Origin: an uncultured Tolumonas sp.
GTDB lineage: Bacteria; Pseudomonadota; Gammaproteobacteria; Enterobacterales; Aeromonadaceae
Reading direction: 5' to 3'
Assembly (NCBI RefSeq): GCF_963556105.2
Contig: NZ_OY829944.1
Coordinates: 750,501 to 814,500 of the forward strand
Length of the DNA: 64,000 nt
Position numbers and translations under genes: made by a program
Notes under the pieces: generated by a model
Seen by the model: only the letters and a program-made list of their open reading frames with translations
What the model was told of the DNA's origin: nothing
The model's database searches: none
Shown here: positions 17,807-27,106 of the stretch, piece after piece
Numbering within the stretch: the first letter of the stretch is position 1
Layout of the letters: the number at the start of each line of letters is the position of its first letter

Positions 17807-18145
17807 ATGAAACTTATCAGTGCAATCATTAAACCGTTCAAATTGGATGACGTGCGTGAAGCTGTTGCTGCACTTGGCGTAGATGGTATGACCGTGTCGG
17901 AAGTGAAAGGTTTTGGCCGTCAAAAAGGTCACACCGAATTGTATCGCGGTGCTGAATATCAGGTCGACTTTCTGCCGAAAGTAAAACTGGATATCGCTAC
18001 TTCTGACGATAACGTTGAAAGCATTATCGAAGCAATCAGCAAAGCGGCTTATACCGGCAAAATTGGTGACGGCAAGATTTTCGTGTACGACCTGGCGCAT
18101 GTTGTGCGTATCCGTACCGGTGAAATGGATGGCGAAGCCATCTAA
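17807..18145 (+). CDS. P-II nitrogen regulatory protein
   Basis: A 112-residue trimeric signalling protein that senses 2-oxoglutarate and ATP/ADP and, by uridylylation at Y51, relays nitrogen status to glutamine synthetase adenylylation, NtrB or ammonium channels. The signature YRGAEYQVDF (T-loop) and TGKIGDGKIFV are present. GlnB and GlnK are not separable with confidence: the N-terminus looks GlnK-like (MKLISAIIKPFKL), while the T-loop region suits both. No amtB or glnD is adjacent. GGAGTGGGAGTT lies upstream of the ATG. A terminator follows. Confidence 0.93.
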   Translation: MKLISAIIKPFKLDDVREAVAALGVDGMTVSEVKGFGRQKGHTELYRGAEYQVDFLPKVKLDIATSDDNVESIIEAISKAAYTGKIGDGKIFVYDLAHVVRIRTGEMDGEAI

Positions 18146-18180
18146 TTCTGTTTTTTTCAGATTGTTCGTTCAGACATATT

Positions 18181-18202
18181 GGGACCTCACGGTCCCTTTT
18201 TT
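18181..18202 (+). terminator. Terminator after the P-II gene
   Basis: GGGACC-TCAC-GGTCCC followed by six T. It lies between convergent P-II and argR genes. Confidence 0.9.
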
Positions 18203-18214
18203 ATAGCCTGTGTA

Positions 18215-18685
18215 CTAACCCGTCTGTTCAAATAATTCCAGAACTGAGTCGTAAAGCTCGTCGATATCGGTTTCTGCTGTTGGCGTGATGAAGATGGTGT
18301 CATCACCAGCAATGGTGCCGAGAATACCTTCTGCTTTACCCAAGGAATCCAGCATACGGGCAATCAATTGTGCCGCACCCGGGGTGGTGTGGATCACCAG
18401 AATAATGCCGTTATGATCGACATCCAGCACCAGATTTTTCAGTGGGCTGTTGATCGTCGGAATACCTAATTCTACGGGTAAGCAATACACCATTTCCGTC
18501 TTAGCATTACGGGTTCGTACCGCACCAAAGCGGCTTAACATCCGGGATACTTTCGACTGGTTAATGTTTTCAAAGCCGATTTCATTCAGTGCCGTAACAA
18601 TTTCAGCCTGTGATCCAAATCGCTCTTCTCGTAATAAGGCTTTGAAAGCCTTAACAAGTTGTTCCTGTTTTTCGCCGGGTTTCAT
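18215..18685 (-). CDS. argR: Arginine repressor
   Basis: Hexameric, arginine-dependent repressor of arginine biosynthesis and cofactor in cer-type recombination. The 156 residues have the N-terminal winged helix ([27 protein letters not shown]) and the C-terminal arginine-binding and trimer domain with [15 protein letters not shown] and the [10 protein letters not shown] motif. It is divergent from mdh, the classic gammaproteobacterial arrangement. The 295-base intergenic region has only imperfect ARG-box-like sequences, the best TGCATAAAAATAGA at 18755-18768, so autoregulation is not shown. Confidence 0.96.
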   Translation of the reverse strand: MKPGEKQEQLVKAFKALLREERFGSQAEIVTALNEIGFENINQSKVSRMLSRFGAVRTRNAKTEMVYCLPVELGIPTINSPLKNLVLDVDHNGIILVIHTTPGAAQLIARMLDSLGKAEGILGTIAGDDTIFITPTAETDIDELYDSVLELFEQTG

Positions 18686-18980
18686 GTAAAATCCGAGATG
18701 AATCGTTCATAAACAACAATTTTGCAGTCTGGCTGCATATATTTCAACGATTGCTGCATAAAAATAGATATTAGTTCACAGGATCTAGGCAGCGGTTGCT
18801 GGAAGTCAGCATGCAAAAATGGCCTGAGAAGCGAGTTAAACGATTCAGTCTGAATAAAGAAAGAGTGTCACCCAGCTCACACTTCCCGCGGGTGTGTTTG
18901 GTGGATACGTCACTTTCTACTATTTTCAGATGAGCAATACTTATAACTACCATCACAACAACAAAAATATGGAGCTTGCT

Positions 18981-19925
18981 ATGAAAATAACTGTTCTCGG
19001 TGCTGCTGGTGGTATAGGGCAAGCGCTGTCCCTATTATTAAAAATGAAATTGCCCGCCGGCTTTAAACTGGCTTTGTATGATGTTGCGCCAGTAACACCG
19101 GGTATTGCTGTTGATTTGAGCCATATTCCTACTGATGTTGCGGTAAAAGGCTTTGCTGGCACTGATCTGCCAAAAGCATTGGAAGGCAGTAATGTGGTCG
19201 TGATCTGTGCGGGCATTGCCCGTAAACCAGGTATGGATCGCAGCGATTTATTTAAATTTAATGCTGGTGTTATTCAGGCATTAGTATCTGAAGCTGCGTC
19301 GATCTGCCCGAATGCTTGTTTCTGCATTATTACCAACCCAGTGAACAGCATGGTGCCAGTTGCGGCGGAAGTGTTGAAAAAAGCCGGTGTTTATAATCCA
19401 CAGAAATTGTTTGGCGTCACCATGTTGGATGTTATCCGTGCGGAAACGTTTGTTGCCAATTCACAAGGACGTGCAGCCGGCACTATCCGCGTGAATGTGA
19501 TTGGAGGTCACAGTGGTAAAACGATTCTGCCAGTGATGTCGCAAGTCGGTGGTTTTGAATTCACTGATGAAGAAGCCGCGCAATTGGTGCGTCATATTCA
19601 AGATGCGGGTACTGAAGTCGTTGAAGCCAAAGCTGGCAATGGTTCAGCAACACTGGCCATGGCTGCCGCAGCACATCGTTTTGTCAATGCGGTGGTTCGT
19701 GGTCTGATGGGTGAAGAAAACGTGGTGGAATGTGCTTATGTGGAAGGCGGTAGCCAACACAGCCGTTTCTTCTCACAACCGATGCGTTTAGGTAAAGAGG
19801 GCTGGTATAAGGTGTTACCATACGGGCCACTGACGCAGGCAGAGAAAGATGCTCTCGAGGCTATGCTGCCAACCCTGCGGGATGAAATTCGGATGGGGGA
19901 AGACTTCGTTCTTAAGCCAGAATAA
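18981..19925 (+). CDS. mdh: Malate dehydrogenase
   Basis: NAD-dependent enzyme of the TCA cycle, converting malate to oxaloacetate. The start was placed at the ATG at 18981, giving 314 residues, because GGAG lies before it and [16 protein letters not shown] matches the family; a longer frame from 18894 has no support. The active-site region has [11 protein letters not shown] with the proton-relay histidine, and substrate arginines lie in [14 protein letters not shown]. Length is normal. It is monocistronic, divergent from argR, and followed by a strong terminator. Confidence 0.97.
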   Translation: MKITVLGAAGGIGQALSLLLKMKLPAGFKLALYDVAPVTPGIAVDLSHIPTDVAVKGFAGTDLPKALEGSNVVVICAGIARKPGMDRSDLFKFNAGVIQALVSEAASICPNACFCIITNPVNSMVPVAAEVLKKAGVYNPQKLFGVTMLDVIRAETFVANSQGRAAGTIRVNVIGGHSGKTILPVMSQVGGFEFTDEEAAQLVRHIQDAGTEVVEAKAGNGSATLAMAAAAHRFVNAVVRGLMGEENVVECAYVEGGSQHSRFFSQPMRLGKEGWYKVLPYGPLTQAEKDALEAMLPTLRDEIRMGEDFVLKPE

Positions 19926-19950
19926 GTCGTGGATAACTGTTCATGAAACG

Positions 19951-19978
19951 AGGGGGCTATTGTGCCCCCTTTATTTTT
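19951..19978. terminator. Terminator between mdh and the NfeD-like gene
   Basis: AGGGGGC and GCCCCCT enclose six bases, with TTATTTTT after the stem on the plus strand. It serves mdh. It lies close to the convergent NfeD-like stop and could limit opposing transcription. Confidence 0.88.
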
Positions 19979-19997
19979 AAGAGTTATTTTCAATAGT

Positions 19998-20462
19998 TCA
20001 GCTGATTTTTCTGGCTTCGACAATCAACAAAGTGCCTTCTGCCGAGATTACTTTAACTGCAGTGCCTGCTTTAAGCGGTTCGTTACACAACACTTGCCAG
20101 ACTGTATCATCCAACCGAACTCGGCTTTGCCTTAACTGTACATCTTCCAACAAAGTGGTTTGTGCACCAATGCAGCGTTGAGTGCGTTGATTCAACACAG
20201 CTGCGCTGACGGCGGGTTTATCGCGTTGGTTAAGGCGAAACCAATACCAGGTTGTGGCGATACTGAATATGGCAAACAGACCCCATTGACCATAAATATC
20301 TAACGTAAACAGATATACCATCACAGCAGTCAGCAGTGCAGCGATGCCGGTCCAAAGCAGCAGGCCAGCAGTGCCAAACAATTCCAGCAATAATAATGCA
20401 GCACCGAGGATCAACCAGTGCCAGTAATTCCATTCGGTGAACCATGTCCAATCCAGCATCAT
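19998..20462 (-). CDS. NfeD-like membrane protein
   Basis: A 154-residue protein of the short NfeD (YbbK-partner) type. Residues 15-85 hold closely spaced membrane helices (WLILGAALLLLELFG). The C-terminal half is the OB-fold domain, with TTLLEDVQLRQSRVRLDDTVW. Such proteins are encoded next to SPFH proteins and are thought to work with them in membrane organisation or quality control. AGGG precedes the ATGATG start. It follows qmcA on the same strand but a 128-bp ERIC-like element separates them. Confidence 0.87.
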   Translation of the reverse strand: MMLDWTWFTEWNYWHWLILGAALLLLELFGTAGLLLWTGIAALLTAVMVYLFTLDIYGQWGLFAIFSIATTWYWFRLNQRDKPAVSAAVLNQRTQRCIGAQTTLLEDVQLRQSRVRLDDTVWQVLCNEPLKAGTAVKVISAEGTLLIVEARKIS

Positions 20463-20477
20463 TGCACCCTATGTCTT

Positions 20478-20605
20478 TATACCCTTCGTACTTGAAGTTG
20501 CCGCATCGTTGACGGCGTTCACTCACCCCAATCACATAGTCTATCTATGCTCATGGGGATTCGTTCACTTGTCGCCTTGCTGCAACTCCAATTACTTTGG
20601 GTATA
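20478..20605. repeat. ERIC-like intergenic repeat (IRU)
   Basis: A 128-bp imperfect palindrome bounded by TATACCC and GGGTATA. It contains the ERIC hallmarks: ACTTGAAGTTGC, the inner CACCCCAATCACATAG (which reads CTATGTGATTGGGGTG on the other strand) and TTGCTGCAACTC. The size matches the 127-bp ERIC unit. It ends three bases from the qmcA stop and so lies inside the transcribed qmcA-nfeD gap, where it would form a long hairpin in the mRNA. Confidence 0.85.
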
Positions 20606-20608
20606 TAA

Positions 20609-21529
20609 CTACGCTTTTTTCTGCCCAATTTCATTTAACAACTGACTGATACCGCCGATAGAGCCGATTAACTGTGTGGCTTCTAGTGGCATCAAGACCA
20701 GCTTACTGTTTTGTCCATCACCAATCTTACCCAGCGCTTCGGTGTATTTTTGCGCGATAAAATAATTGATGGCTTGGGTGTTGCCGTTGGAAATTGCATC
20801 CGAAACCAGTTGGGTTGCTTTGGCTTCTGCTTCGGCTTGACGCTCACGCGCTTCCGAGGCTAAAAACGCCGCCTGTCGTTCACCTTCTGCTTTCAGGATC
20901 TGCGATTGTTTTTCACCTTCAGCTTTTAAGATCTTCGATTGGCGCACACCTTCGGCTTCAAGAATTTCCGCCCGTTTCTGACGTTCGGCTTTCATCTGGG
21001 CATTCATTGCTTCAATCAAATCTTGTGGTGGGCGTACGTCTTTGATTTCAATACGCGTGACTTTGACTCCCCATGGGCTGGTAGCAGCATCGACGGTATG
21101 CAGCAATTTTTCATTGATCGTGTCGCGTTGTGACAACATATGATCTAACTCCATGGCACCTAATACGGTACGGATGTTGGTCATGGTCAGATTACGAATA
21201 GCGGACATCAGATCATTGACTTCATACGCTGCTTTATGCGCTTCAATCACTTGTACAAAAGCCACGGCATCAATCGTTACATTGGCGTTATCGCGGGAGA
21301 TAATTTCCTGCGGCGGAATATCCATGACCTGTTCCATCATGTTTATTTTGCGGCCTATACGATCGATGAAGGGGATGAGTAAACTCAATCCGGGTGTCAG
21401 TGTGCTGGTGTAGCGTCCAAATCGTTCTACCGTCCAGTTATAACCTTGTGGCACTACTTTAATCACAGTGCTGAGTGTGACGAGAACCAGTACGATAAAA
21501 ATAATAAGCAGTGGTAAACTTAAATCCAT
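20609..21529 (-). CDS. qmcA: SPFH/stomatin-like protein QmcA
   Basis: A 306-residue SPFH-domain protein anchored by one N-terminal membrane helix ([21 protein letters not shown]). The motif [20 protein letters not shown] and the conserved [12 protein letters not shown] follow. A charged helix rich in [20 protein letters not shown] forms the oligomerising coiled coil. The family forms large cage-like oligomers near FtsH/HflKC-type proteases. CGGAGG precedes the ATG. It is the upstream member of the pair with the NfeD-like gene. Confidence 0.92.
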   Translation of the reverse strand: MDLSLPLLIIFIVLVLVTLSTVIKVVPQGYNWTVERFGRYTSTLTPGLSLLIPFIDRIGRKINMMEQVMDIPPQEIISRDNANVTIDAVAFVQVIEAHKAAYEVNDLMSAIRNLTMTNIRTVLGAMELDHMLSQRDTINEKLLHTVDAATSPWGVKVTRIEIKDVRPPQDLIEAMNAQMKAERQKRAEILEAEGVRQSKILKAEGEKQSQILKAEGERQAAFLASEARERQAEAEAKATQLVSDAISNGNTQAINYFIAQKYTEALGKIGDGQNSKLVLMPLEATQLIGSIGGISQLLNEIGQKKA

Positions 21530-21631
21530 TTCAACCTCCGAGAGCCAGCTTTCTGGCTATACTTTTTTCATAGTATCAAGAGTATAGAACATAAGAACGA
21601 TGAGCCATATGGATATGAACAAGGAGGTCGC

Positions 21632-21985
21632 ATGACAATCCATTCACCCTGTCGTGGTGTTTGCCGGTTAGATGAGTCTGGCCAGTATTGCAAGGGATGC
21701 CATCGTACTCTTGATGAAGTGGCTAATTGGTTGGATTTCAGTGACGAGCAGAAAGAATTAGTTTGGATGCGGTTGCTGAGCCGGCCTTTACAAGCAGAAG
21801 AAAAGTGGTGCTCGGTTTGCGGAAATCAATTTCAGTGTGGCACTGGCGGAAAAAATGGTGGCTGCTGGTGCCAAGACCTTCCGAATATCATGTCATTATC
21901 ACTCGATGCCAGCGATTGTTTATGCGCGGATTGCCTGGCGAAAGAGCTAAAAATTAAGGCACAACTGGCCAAACCTGCCCGCTAA
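21632..21985 (+). CDS. DUF1289 plus cysteine-rich CWC protein
   Basis: A 117-residue cysteine-rich protein joining two small domains. The N-terminal DUF1289 part reads SPCRGVCRLDESGQYCKGCHRTLDE. The C-terminal CWC-like part reads WCSVCGNQFQCGTGG then CWCQDLP, and a further CLCADC pair follows. The cysteine pairs suggest zinc or Fe-S binding. The two domains are often separate proteins, so this looks like a fusion. AAGGAGG lies before the ATG. It is divergent from qmcA. Function is unknown. Confidence 0.83.
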   Translation: MTIHSPCRGVCRLDESGQYCKGCHRTLDEVANWLDFSDEQKELVWMRLLSRPLQAEEKWCSVCGNQFQCGTGGKNGGCWCQDLPNIMSLSLDASDCLCADCLAKELKIKAQLAKPAR

Positions 21986-22060
21986 AAGGTAACTTAACCT
22001 CTAAATCACATAATCAGATAAGCATATTACTTTTTAGCTATAAAAGTGCCTTTTTATCAT

Positions 22061-22089
22061 TTTACATCTCACTATTACATGTCTATATT
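22061..22089 (+). promoter_or_regulatory. Probable sigma-70 promoter of the cysG-cysD-cysN operon
   Basis: TTTACA (22061-22066) and TATATT (22084-22089) are separated by 17 bases, each matching consensus in five of six positions. It lies 28 bases before the cysG start. CysB activation is expected for these genes, but no clear CysB site was recognised. Confidence 0.55.
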
Positions 22090-22116
22090 CATATTCCAGA
22101 AATAGAAGGAGTCATC

Positions 22117-23526
22117 ATGGATTATCTGCCGCTGTTTGCCAGATTAAAAAATCGCACCGTATTACTGGTAGGTGGTGGTGATATTGCACTGCGTAAAGCA
22201 CGTCTGTTATTAGACGCCGGTGCGGTATTAACCGTGATTGCCCCATCGTTACACGAAGAATTGACGGAATTACTGTCGGAACAACATACCTATATTCCAT
22301 CGCGTTTTAATCCGGCGCATTTGAATAATCAGATGCTGGTGGTTGCGGCTACCGACGATGAAGAGGTGAATGCGGAAGTTGCGGCAGCAGCGGATGCGGC
22401 CAATATCTGGGTAAACGTGGTCGATGACCCTGATCGTTCGAGCTTTATTTTCCCGTCGATTATTGATCGCTCGCCAATCATGGTGGCGGTATCGAGTGGT
22501 GGCAAAGCGCCGGTGCTGGTACGCATGCTGCGGGAACGTTTAGAAGCGTTATTGCCAAAACATTTGGGCGCACTGGGTAATTTGTCGGGTGAATTGCGTT
22601 CCCGTATTAAACAAAAACTGGGTGACATTACATCTCGCCGCCGTTTCTGGGAAAAAGCGTTTGCCTCACCGCAACTGGCTACTTTGCTGGAAACGGAACA
22701 ACAGCCAGCGGCGGAACAGTGGATGGAACAGCAGTTAAATGCTGAAAGTTATGCCGGCGGTGAAATTGTGCTGGTCGGTGCCGGCCCTGGTGATGCTGGT
22801 TTGCTGACGCTGAAGGGCTTACAGCAGATCCAACAGGCGGAAGTGGTGCTGTATGACCAGTTGGTATCACCGGAGGTTCTGAATTTGGTGCGCCGTGATG
22901 CCGAGCGCATTAGTGTTGGCAAAAAAGCCGGTGCGCACAGTGTGCCGCAGCATGAAATCAATGAATTGTTATTAAGCCATGCCCGTGCGGGCAAACGCGT
23001 CGTGCGCCTGAAAGGTGGCGATCCGTTTATGTTCGGGCGTGGTGCGGAAGAATTGCAAGCGGCCCGTGCCGAAGGCATTCCGTATTCAGTGGTGCCGGGT
23101 ATCACCGCAGCCGCAGGGGCGACCGCGTATGCCGGTATTCCGTTGACGCATCGTGACAGCGCGCAGAGTGCGGTGTTTATCACCGGGCATTGCAAACAAG
23201 ATGGTGAAGAGCCGGATTGGGCATCATTGGCTGCCAGCAATCAGACCTTGGTGATCTACATGGGGCTGATTGGTTCACCGACCATTACCGCACGTCTGAT
23301 GGCCCACGGCCGTCGACCGGATACACCGGTAGCCCTGATTGAGCGTGGCACCACGGTGAAACAACGCGTGTTGCGTGGCACATTACAAGAATTACCTGAG
23401 CTGGCTAAAGGTGCTCACAGCCCATCACTGATTGTGATCGGCGAAGTGGCTGCACTGGCCGACACATTAAGCTGGTTTGGTGGTGACATCGCCTCCGGCA
23501 AAGAACATTTGATTAATCTTGCCTGA
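22117..23526 (+). CDS. cysG: Siroheme synthase, trifunctional
   Basis: Makes siroheme for sulfite reductase from uroporphyrinogen III. The N-terminal half (CysG-B) is the NAD-dependent precorrin-2 dehydrogenase/ferrochelatase with [18 protein letters not shown] and the [15 protein letters not shown] segment. The C-terminal half (CysG-A) is the SAM-dependent methyltransferase with [33 protein letters not shown] and [22 protein letters not shown]. The 469-residue length is that of the full fusion. AGAAGGAG precedes the ATG. It leads an operon with cysD and cysN, as in many Aeromonas and Vibrio relatives. Confidence 0.96.
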   Translation: MDYLPLFARLKNRTVLLVGGGDIALRKARLLLDAGAVLTVIAPSLHEELTELLSEQHTYIPSRFNPAHLNNQMLVVAATDDEEVNAEVAAAADAANIWVNVVDDPDRSSFIFPSIIDRSPIMVAVSSGGKAPVLVRMLRERLEALLPKHLGALGNLSGELRSRIKQKLGDITSRRRFWEKAFASPQLATLLETEQQPAAEQWMEQQLNAESYAGGEIVLVGAGPGDAGLLTLKGLQQIQQAEVVLYDQLVSPEVLNLVRRDAERISVGKKAGAHSVPQHEINELLLSHARAGKRVVRLKGGDPFMFGRGAEELQAARAEGIPYSVVPGITAAAGATAYAGIPLTHRDSAQSAVFITGHCKQDGEEPDWASLAASNQTLVIYMGLIGSPTITARLMAHGRRPDTPVALIERGTTVKQRVLRGTLQELPELAKGAHSPSLIVIGEVAALADTLSWFGGDIASGKEHLINLA

Positions 23527-23575
23527 TATAAAGTCTGCATGGTCAGGCAAGGGCGTAAACAGGAGTAGTAAGCAT

Positions 23576-24490
23576 ATGCAACTGGACACCGCACGATTAA
23601 CCCATTTGAAGCAGTTGGAAGCCGAAAGCATCCATATCATCCGTGAAGTGGCGGCCGAGTTTCAGAATCCGGTAATGCTCTACTCCATCGGGAAAGACTC
23701 CTCTGTCATGCTGCATCTGGCACGTAAAGCTTTCTATCCGGGCACGCTGCCATTCCCATTGCTGCATGTGGATACCACCTGGAAATTCCGCGAAATGATC
23801 AAGTTTCGTGATGAGACCGTGAAAAAATATGGTCTGGAATTGCTGGTACACATTAATCCAGATGCGGTGGCGATGAACCTGAATCCGTTTGAACACGGCA
23901 GCTCAAAGCATACCGATATCTGGAAAACCGAAGGCTTGAAGCAAGCGCTGAATCAATACGGCTTTGATGCCGCTTTCGGTGGAGCGCGTCGTGATGAAGA
24001 GAAATCACGTGCGAAAGAACGTGTGTACTCCTTCCGCGATAAAAACCACGCGTGGGACCCGAAAAACCAGCGTCCGGAACTGTGGCGCCTGTATAACGGT
24101 CAGGTGAACAAAGGCGAAAGCATCCGTGTGTTCCCGCTGTCGAACTGGACCGAACTGGATATTTGGCAATACATCTATTTGGAAAACATTGAAATCGTTC
24201 CGTTGTATTTCGCAGCCAAACGTCCGATTGTCGAACGTGATGGTGTGAAAATCATGGTTGATGATGAACGTATGCCGCTTAATCCGGGCGAAGTACCGCA
24301 AATTGAATCTGTCCGCTTCCGTACCCTCGGTTGTTATCCACTGACTGGGGCGGTCGAATCCGAAGCCTCAACCCTGCCGGAAATCATCGAAGAGATGTTG
24401 GTGTCGACTACCAGTGAACGGCAAGGGCGTCTGATCGACAGCGATCAGGCCGGCTCAATGGAGCTGAAAAAACGTCAGGGTTATTTCTAA
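23576..24490 (+). CDS. cysD: Sulfate adenylyltransferase subunit 2
   Basis: Catalytic subunit that, with the GTPase CysN, forms adenosine 5'-phosphosulfate from ATP and sulfate. The start is the ATG at 23576, preceded by AGGAG, giving 304 residues; the frame open from 23519 begins inside cysG. The PP-loop [35 protein letters not shown] and [15 protein letters not shown] are family marks. It lies 49 bases after cysG and 38 before cysN. Confidence 0.96.
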   Translation: MQLDTARLTHLKQLEAESIHIIREVAAEFQNPVMLYSIGKDSSVMLHLARKAFYPGTLPFPLLHVDTTWKFREMIKFRDETVKKYGLELLVHINPDAVAMNLNPFEHGSSKHTDIWKTEGLKQALNQYGFDAAFGGARRDEEKSRAKERVYSFRDKNHAWDPKNQRPELWRLYNGQVNKGESIRVFPLSNWTELDIWQYIYLENIEIVPLYFAAKRPIVERDGVKIMVDDERMPLNPGEVPQIESVRFRTLGCYPLTGAVESEASTLPEIIEEMLVSTTSERQGRLIDSDQAGSMELKKRQGYF

Positions 24491-24528
24491 GGTTTGCGGG
24501 TTACTGAAACGGATTAAGGAACAAGACA

Positions 24529-25944
24529 ATGAATACCACTATTGCCGAAGCAATCAAAGAAGAAGGCATCGAGACTTACCTGAAGAACCAGCAGCATAAA
24601 AGTTTGCTGCGTTTCCTGACCTGCGGCAGCGTGGATGATGGTAAAAGCACCCTGATCGGCCGTCTGTTGCATGATTCCCGTCAGGTGTATGAAGATCACC
24701 TGAACACGCTGAAATCAGAAAGCCAGAAGATCGGCACTACCGGTGAAAAACTGGATTTCGCCTTGCTGGTCGATGGTCTGCAAGCCGAACGTGAGCAAGG
24801 TATCACCATTGATGTCGCGTACCGTTATTTCTCTACCTCGAAACGTAAATTCATCATTGCCGATACACCGGGCCATGAACAATACACCCGTAACATGGCG
24901 ACCGGTGCGTCGACCTGTGATCTGGCGATCATCCTGATTGATGCGCGTCGCGGTGTTCTGGAACAGACCCGCCGCCACAGTTTCATCGCTAGTCTGTTAG
25001 GCATTCGTCAGTTCATCGTCGCGGTGAACAAGATGGATCTGGTGAATTTCGATGAGAAAGTCTTCAACAGCATCAAAACCGAATATCTGGGTTTTGCTGC
25101 CGGTTTGCCAAAAATCGACATCAAAGTAGTGCCAATTTCGGCACTGGATGGCGACAATCTGGTGACTAAGAGCGAGCAGATGCCATGGTATTCAGGTGAA
25201 CCACTGCTGACGCTGCTGGAAAATGCTGAAGTCGGCACGCGCAACGTCGATTTGCCGTTCCGTATGCCGGTACAGCTGGTGTCACGTCCGAATCTGGATT
25301 TCCGTGGTTACATGGGCACTATCGCCGCGGGTGTGGTGAAACCGGGCGATGTGGTGAAAGTGTTGCCGTCTGGTAAAGAGAGCAAAGTAAAACGCATCGT
25401 GACCTTTGATGGCGATCTTGATTATGCTCTGCCGGGCGAAGCGGTGACGATCACACTGGAAGATGAAATCGACATCAGCCGTGGTGATTTGCTGGTAGCA
25501 CCGGAAGCCGATACCCAGATCACGCAGCGTGTGCTGGCAAACGTAGTATGGATGACCGAAGAGCCACTGCAACCGCACCGTCAGTACGATATCAAATTGG
25601 CGACTCGCAAAACTCGCGGTCATGTTGATGCTATCCGTCACCGGATTGATGTGAATACGCTGGAACAGCATGAAGCGACTGAATTAAAACTGAATGAAAT
25701 CGGTCTGCTGGAGCTGTCTCTGACCAATCAGGTCGGCGTCGATCCTTACAACAAGGTGCGTGACACTGGTAGTTTCATCGTCATCGATCGTCTGAGTAAC
25801 GTCACCATCGGTGCCGGTATGGTAGTGGAAGCATTGGCTGATAAGACCAGCAAAACGCAATTCAGCGAGTTTGAACTGGAACTGAATGCGCTGGTGCGTA
25901 AACACTTCCCGCATTGGCAGGCGCTGGATATCGGTAAGCTGTAA
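24529..25944 (+). CDS. cysN: Sulfate adenylyltransferase subunit 1 (GTPase)
   Basis: The GTPase partner of CysD, whose GTP hydrolysis drives APS synthesis. The 471 residues carry the translation-factor-like G motifs: [17 protein letters not shown] (G1), [15 protein letters not shown] (G2), [17 protein letters not shown] (G3) and VNKMDLV (G4). Two beta-barrel domains follow. No APS kinase domain is fused; cysC is separate downstream. GGAACAAGACA precedes the ATG. A perfect terminator follows within 11 bases of the stop, so this is the true end of the cysGDN operon. Confidence 0.96.
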   Translation: MNTTIAEAIKEEGIETYLKNQQHKSLLRFLTCGSVDDGKSTLIGRLLHDSRQVYEDHLNTLKSESQKIGTTGEKLDFALLVDGLQAEREQGITIDVAYRYFSTSKRKFIIADTPGHEQYTRNMATGASTCDLAIILIDARRGVLEQTRRHSFIASLLGIRQFIVAVNKMDLVNFDEKVFNSIKTEYLGFAAGLPKIDIKVVPISALDGDNLVTKSEQMPWYSGEPLLTLLENAEVGTRNVDLPFRMPVQLVSRPNLDFRGYMGTIAAGVVKPGDVVKVLPSGKESKVKRIVTFDGDLDYALPGEAVTITLEDEIDISRGDLLVAPEADTQITQRVLANVVWMTEEPLQPHRQYDIKLATRKTRGHVDAIRHRIDVNTLEQHEATELKLNEIGLLELSLTNQVGVDPYNKVRDTGSFIVIDRLSNVTIGAGMVVEALADKTSKTQFSEFELELNALVRKHFPHWQALDIGKL

Positions 25945-25954
25945 TGTGTTTATC

Positions 25955-25987
25955 AGAGGTAACCTGCGGGTTACCTCTTTGCTTTTT
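25955..25987 (+). terminator. Terminator directly after cysN
   Basis: A perfect 10-bp stem, AGAGGTAACC with GGTTACCTCT, and a TGCG loop are followed by TTTGCTTTTT. It separates cysC from cysDN. Confidence 0.88.
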
Positions 25988-26021
25988 AGGATTCGTTACC
26001 TAAACGCAGCACAAAGCGAAA

Positions 26022-26127
26022 GCGGACAAGGGGAATCATTCTGGAGACCCTCCGCGTCATGGATGACGCGGCGGAGCCCCCATGGATGGGTTTACGGCGT
26101 GTCGTAAGAAAGAATCCCTTTGTCCGC
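26022..26127. repeat. MITE-like palindromic element between cysN and cysC
   Basis: A 106-bp element with terminal inverted repeats of 21 bases, starting GCGGACAAGGGGAATC and ending in its complement; 18 of 21 positions match. Inside is a perfect stem CCGCGTCA-TGGA-TGACGCGG (26052-26071), and a second stretch CCCCATGGATGGG. It codes for nothing plausible. Size and structure suggest a non-autonomous or REP-type mobile repeat. No target-site duplication is clear. Confidence 0.75.
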
Positions 26128-26174
26128 AGAAGAGTGTTTATTAACCTTCGTTGCACTTAATAGGTTTAGATCGA

Positions 26175-26774
26175 ATGAACAAAGACATCGTCTGGCATGA
26201 ACATGCCATTGATAAAGCCGCTCGGGCTGAGCAAAAAGGGCATAAAGCCTGCCTGCTGTGGTTTACGGGCCTATCGGGTTCCGGTAAATCGACCATTGCC
26301 GGCGCATTAGAACAAGAACTGTTCCGTCACGGTGTGCACACCTATCTGCTCGACGGTGACAATGTGCGTCATGGCTTGTGCAAGGGCTTAGGTTTTTCCG
26401 CAGAAGATCGACAGGAGAATCTACGCCGGGTCGGTGAAGCATCGAAACTAATGGTTGATGCGGGTCTGGTAGTGTTAGCGGCTTTTGTCTCGCCATATCG
26501 TGCTGATCGTGATGCGATCCGTGCACTGTTTCCGCAGGGAGAATTTGTCGAAGTGTTTGTCGACACACCATTGGCGGAATGTGAACAACGCGATCCGAAA
26601 GGCTTGTATAAAAAAGCCCGCGCCGGAGAAATCAAAAATTTCACCGGGATCTCTGATCCGTATGAAGCACCGGAACAACCGGAAGTGCATATTCACAATC
26701 ATGCACGTTCCGTGAGCGATGTCGTTGCAGAATTGTTAGCGCAATTACAAGCTCGTGGGTTATTACCAGTATAA
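26175..26774 (+). CDS. cysC: Adenylylsulfate kinase
   Basis: Phosphorylates APS to PAPS, the substrate of PAPS reductase. The 199 residues have the P-loop [33 protein letters not shown], and the lid segment [20 protein letters not shown], all family marks. The ATG at 26175 was chosen because [12 protein letters not shown] fits family starts; the upstream TTG at 26151 is less likely. It lies 230 bases after cysN behind a terminator and a palindromic element, so it must have its own promoter or rely on read-through. Confidence 0.95.
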   Translation: MNKDIVWHEHAIDKAARAEQKGHKACLLWFTGLSGSGKSTIAGALEQELFRHGVHTYLLDGDNVRHGLCKGLGFSAEDRQENLRRVGEASKLMVDAGLVVLAAFVSPYRADRDAIRALFPQGEFVEVFVDTPLAECEQRDPKGLYKKARAGEIKNFTGISDPYEAPEQPEVHIHNHARSVSDVVAELLAQLQARGLLPV

Positions 26775-26859
26775 ACGGCTGAAACCTTGCTGAAACGATT
26801 TCGATAAGCTGTGAGTCAGATCAGTAATTTACAATAGACGTAATAAACGTACGGATAGA

Positions 26860-26888
26860 GTTAACAAAATTGTTATGCTATTGTTAAC
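26860..26888. promoter_or_regulatory. Inverted repeats upstream of the small membrane protein gene
   Basis: GTTAACAA (26860-26867) and TTGTTAAC (26881-26888) are inverted copies. Inside the left part TAACAA-AA-TTGTTA (26862-26875) is itself a perfect 14-bp palindrome. They lie 38-67 bases before the start codon, a position suiting an operator. No regulator is known. Confidence 0.45.
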
Positions 26889-26926
26889 CGGTAGGCCAGC
26901 TATGAGGTCTGCGAGGATTTAGCATA

Positions 26927-27025
26927 ATGACGAATGACAACAAAATGCCAAAAACGAAATTACTCGTTTTGCTGCTGGTATATATCGCGCTGATTATAGG
27001 GCTGGCGGTTTATCTGTACTCTTGA
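26927..27025 (+). CDS. Predicted 32-residue single-helix membrane protein
   Basis: A short frame with the sequence MTNDNKMPKTKLLVLLLVY then a hydrophobic run to LAVYLYS. It has a polar N-terminus, two lysines before one membrane helix, and a tyrosine-rich end, like genuine bacterial small membrane proteins. GAGGATT lies about nine bases before the ATG. An inverted-repeat operator lies upstream and a strong bidirectional terminator lies 41 bases after the stop, so the gene is a complete transcription unit. I know no name for it. It could be spurious, but the full set of signals argues otherwise. Confidence 0.6.
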   Translation: MTNDNKMPKTKLLVLLLVYIALIIGLAVYLYS

Positions 27026-27065
27026 TAACACACGATAACGAAAAGGGATCTCCGAGCTCCCAAAC

Positions 27066-27093
27066 AAAAAAGCCATGCAATGCATGGCTTTTT
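27066..27093. terminator. Bidirectional terminator between the small protein gene and ppa
   Basis: AAAAAGCCATG and CATGGCTTTTT enclose a five-base loop. The A- and T-runs on each side make it work for both convergent genes. Confidence 0.88.
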
Positions 27094-27106
27094 GATTTTC
27101 TAATGC

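Noticed and set aside
18686-18980. ARG boxes between argR and mdh
   Set aside because: Only imperfect matches, such as TGCATAAAAATAGA, were found; no paired 18-bp boxes, so not listed as a feature.
25886-26107. 73-residue plus-strand frame across the end of cysN and the palindromic element
   Set aside because: It overlaps cysN, its terminator and the repeat; its composition is that of translated repeat DNA.
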